11,836 nucleotides of DNA from Lachnospiraceae bacterium UBA7182. Its GTDB lineage: Bacteria > Bacillota > Clostridia > Lachnospirales > Lachnospiraceae. Below are positions 11,778 to 11,836 of this stretch, in pieces. A program made the position numbers and the translations under genes. The stretch is taken from NCBI GenBank assembly GCA_002491115.1, contig DKVI01000093.1, forward strand, positions 1-11,836. Reading direction: 5' to 3'. Within the stretch, counting starts at the first letter, position 1. The number at the start of each line of letters is the position of its first letter. The notes under the pieces were generated by a model. That model did not search any database, was not told the origin of the DNA, and saw only the letters and a list, made by a program, of their open reading frames with translations.

Positions 11778-11836
11778 AAGTGCGTACTTTTTTCCTGAAA
11801 AATAACCCGATATAATGATGTGGGTGTCAAAAGTAC
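11778..11836 (+). promoter_or_regulatory. Rightward HxlR-type promoter leaving the window
   Basis: AAGTGCGTACTT (11778-11789) is an inverted repeat AAGT-N4-ACTT containing the same GTGCGTACTT found before the other two HxlR-linked promoters. A TATAAT box lies at 11811-11816, with a T-rich weak -35 at about 11788-11793, so the repeat overlaps the -35. AAAGTAC recurs at the very end (11830-11836). The target gene is outside the window. Confidence 0.6.

Noticed and set aside
1..11836. CRISPR array, tRNA, rRNA, transposase or integrase
   Set aside because: No regularly spaced repeats, clover-leaf genes or recombinase motifs were seen on either strand, despite the signs of rearrangement.

Overview
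The window looks like an accessory region of a Gram-positive, Clostridia-type genome, most plausibly a gut Lachnospiraceae. This is an inference from strong GGAGG ribosome binding sites, mid-range GC, and the protein families present (Flavodoxin_4-like lipoproteins, HxlR regulators, AAA/DUF4143 ATPase, ECF sigma with membrane partner). No species can be named from the sequence alone.

The theme is flavin-dependent redox chemistry. Two of the three HxlR regulatory regions face intact reductase genes or an outward promoter. Layout on the + strand: 3' part of an aldo/keto reductase followed by the tail of a second one (1-758); a lipoprotein flavodoxin, an NTF2/SnoaL-like scrap, and a membrane-anchored flavodoxin fused to an alpha/beta hydrolase (903-3331); a P-loop kinase-like gene of different base composition (3543-4040); a carboxymuconolactone-decarboxylase-like gene, a flavodoxin-fold reductase and a headless flavodoxin (4163-5415); a sugar-kinase scrap (5474-5695). 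Next comes a minus-strand hxlR (5727-6059) with its divergent promoter, a toxin-antitoxin relic with an internally deleted toxin (6225-6544), an ECF sigma/membrane protein operon (6687-7816), a short reductase scrap (7831-7881) and an AAA/DUF4143 ATPase with its own promoter and inverted repeat (7921-9197). A second copy of the hxlR 5' end plus divergent promoter (9215-9308) precedes an iron-sulfur-flavoprotein-like reductase and another headless flavodoxin (9395-10376). On the minus strand follow a two-gene unit of a 59-residue protein and a GNAT-type protein (10434-11215) and a second complete hxlR (11333-11665), with a rightward promoter leaving the window.

The striking property is repeated gene decay and shuffling. 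I see at least eight gene fragments, two of them headless flavodoxins that begin at near-identical 3' ends of two different reductase genes. There is also an approximately 94-bp duplicated regulatory segment whose two flanks suggest that one hxlR-reductase cassette was duplicated and then broken, with the toxin-antitoxin, sigma and ATPase genes now between the pieces. I do not see a CRISPR array, tRNA, rRNA, transposase or integrase. No clearly new multi-gene defence or metabolic system is demonstrated. The best candidates for something under-described are the flavodoxin-hydrolase fusion, the 59-aa/GNAT pair, and the AAGTAT/GTGCGTACTT operator pattern shared by the HxlR-linked promoters.
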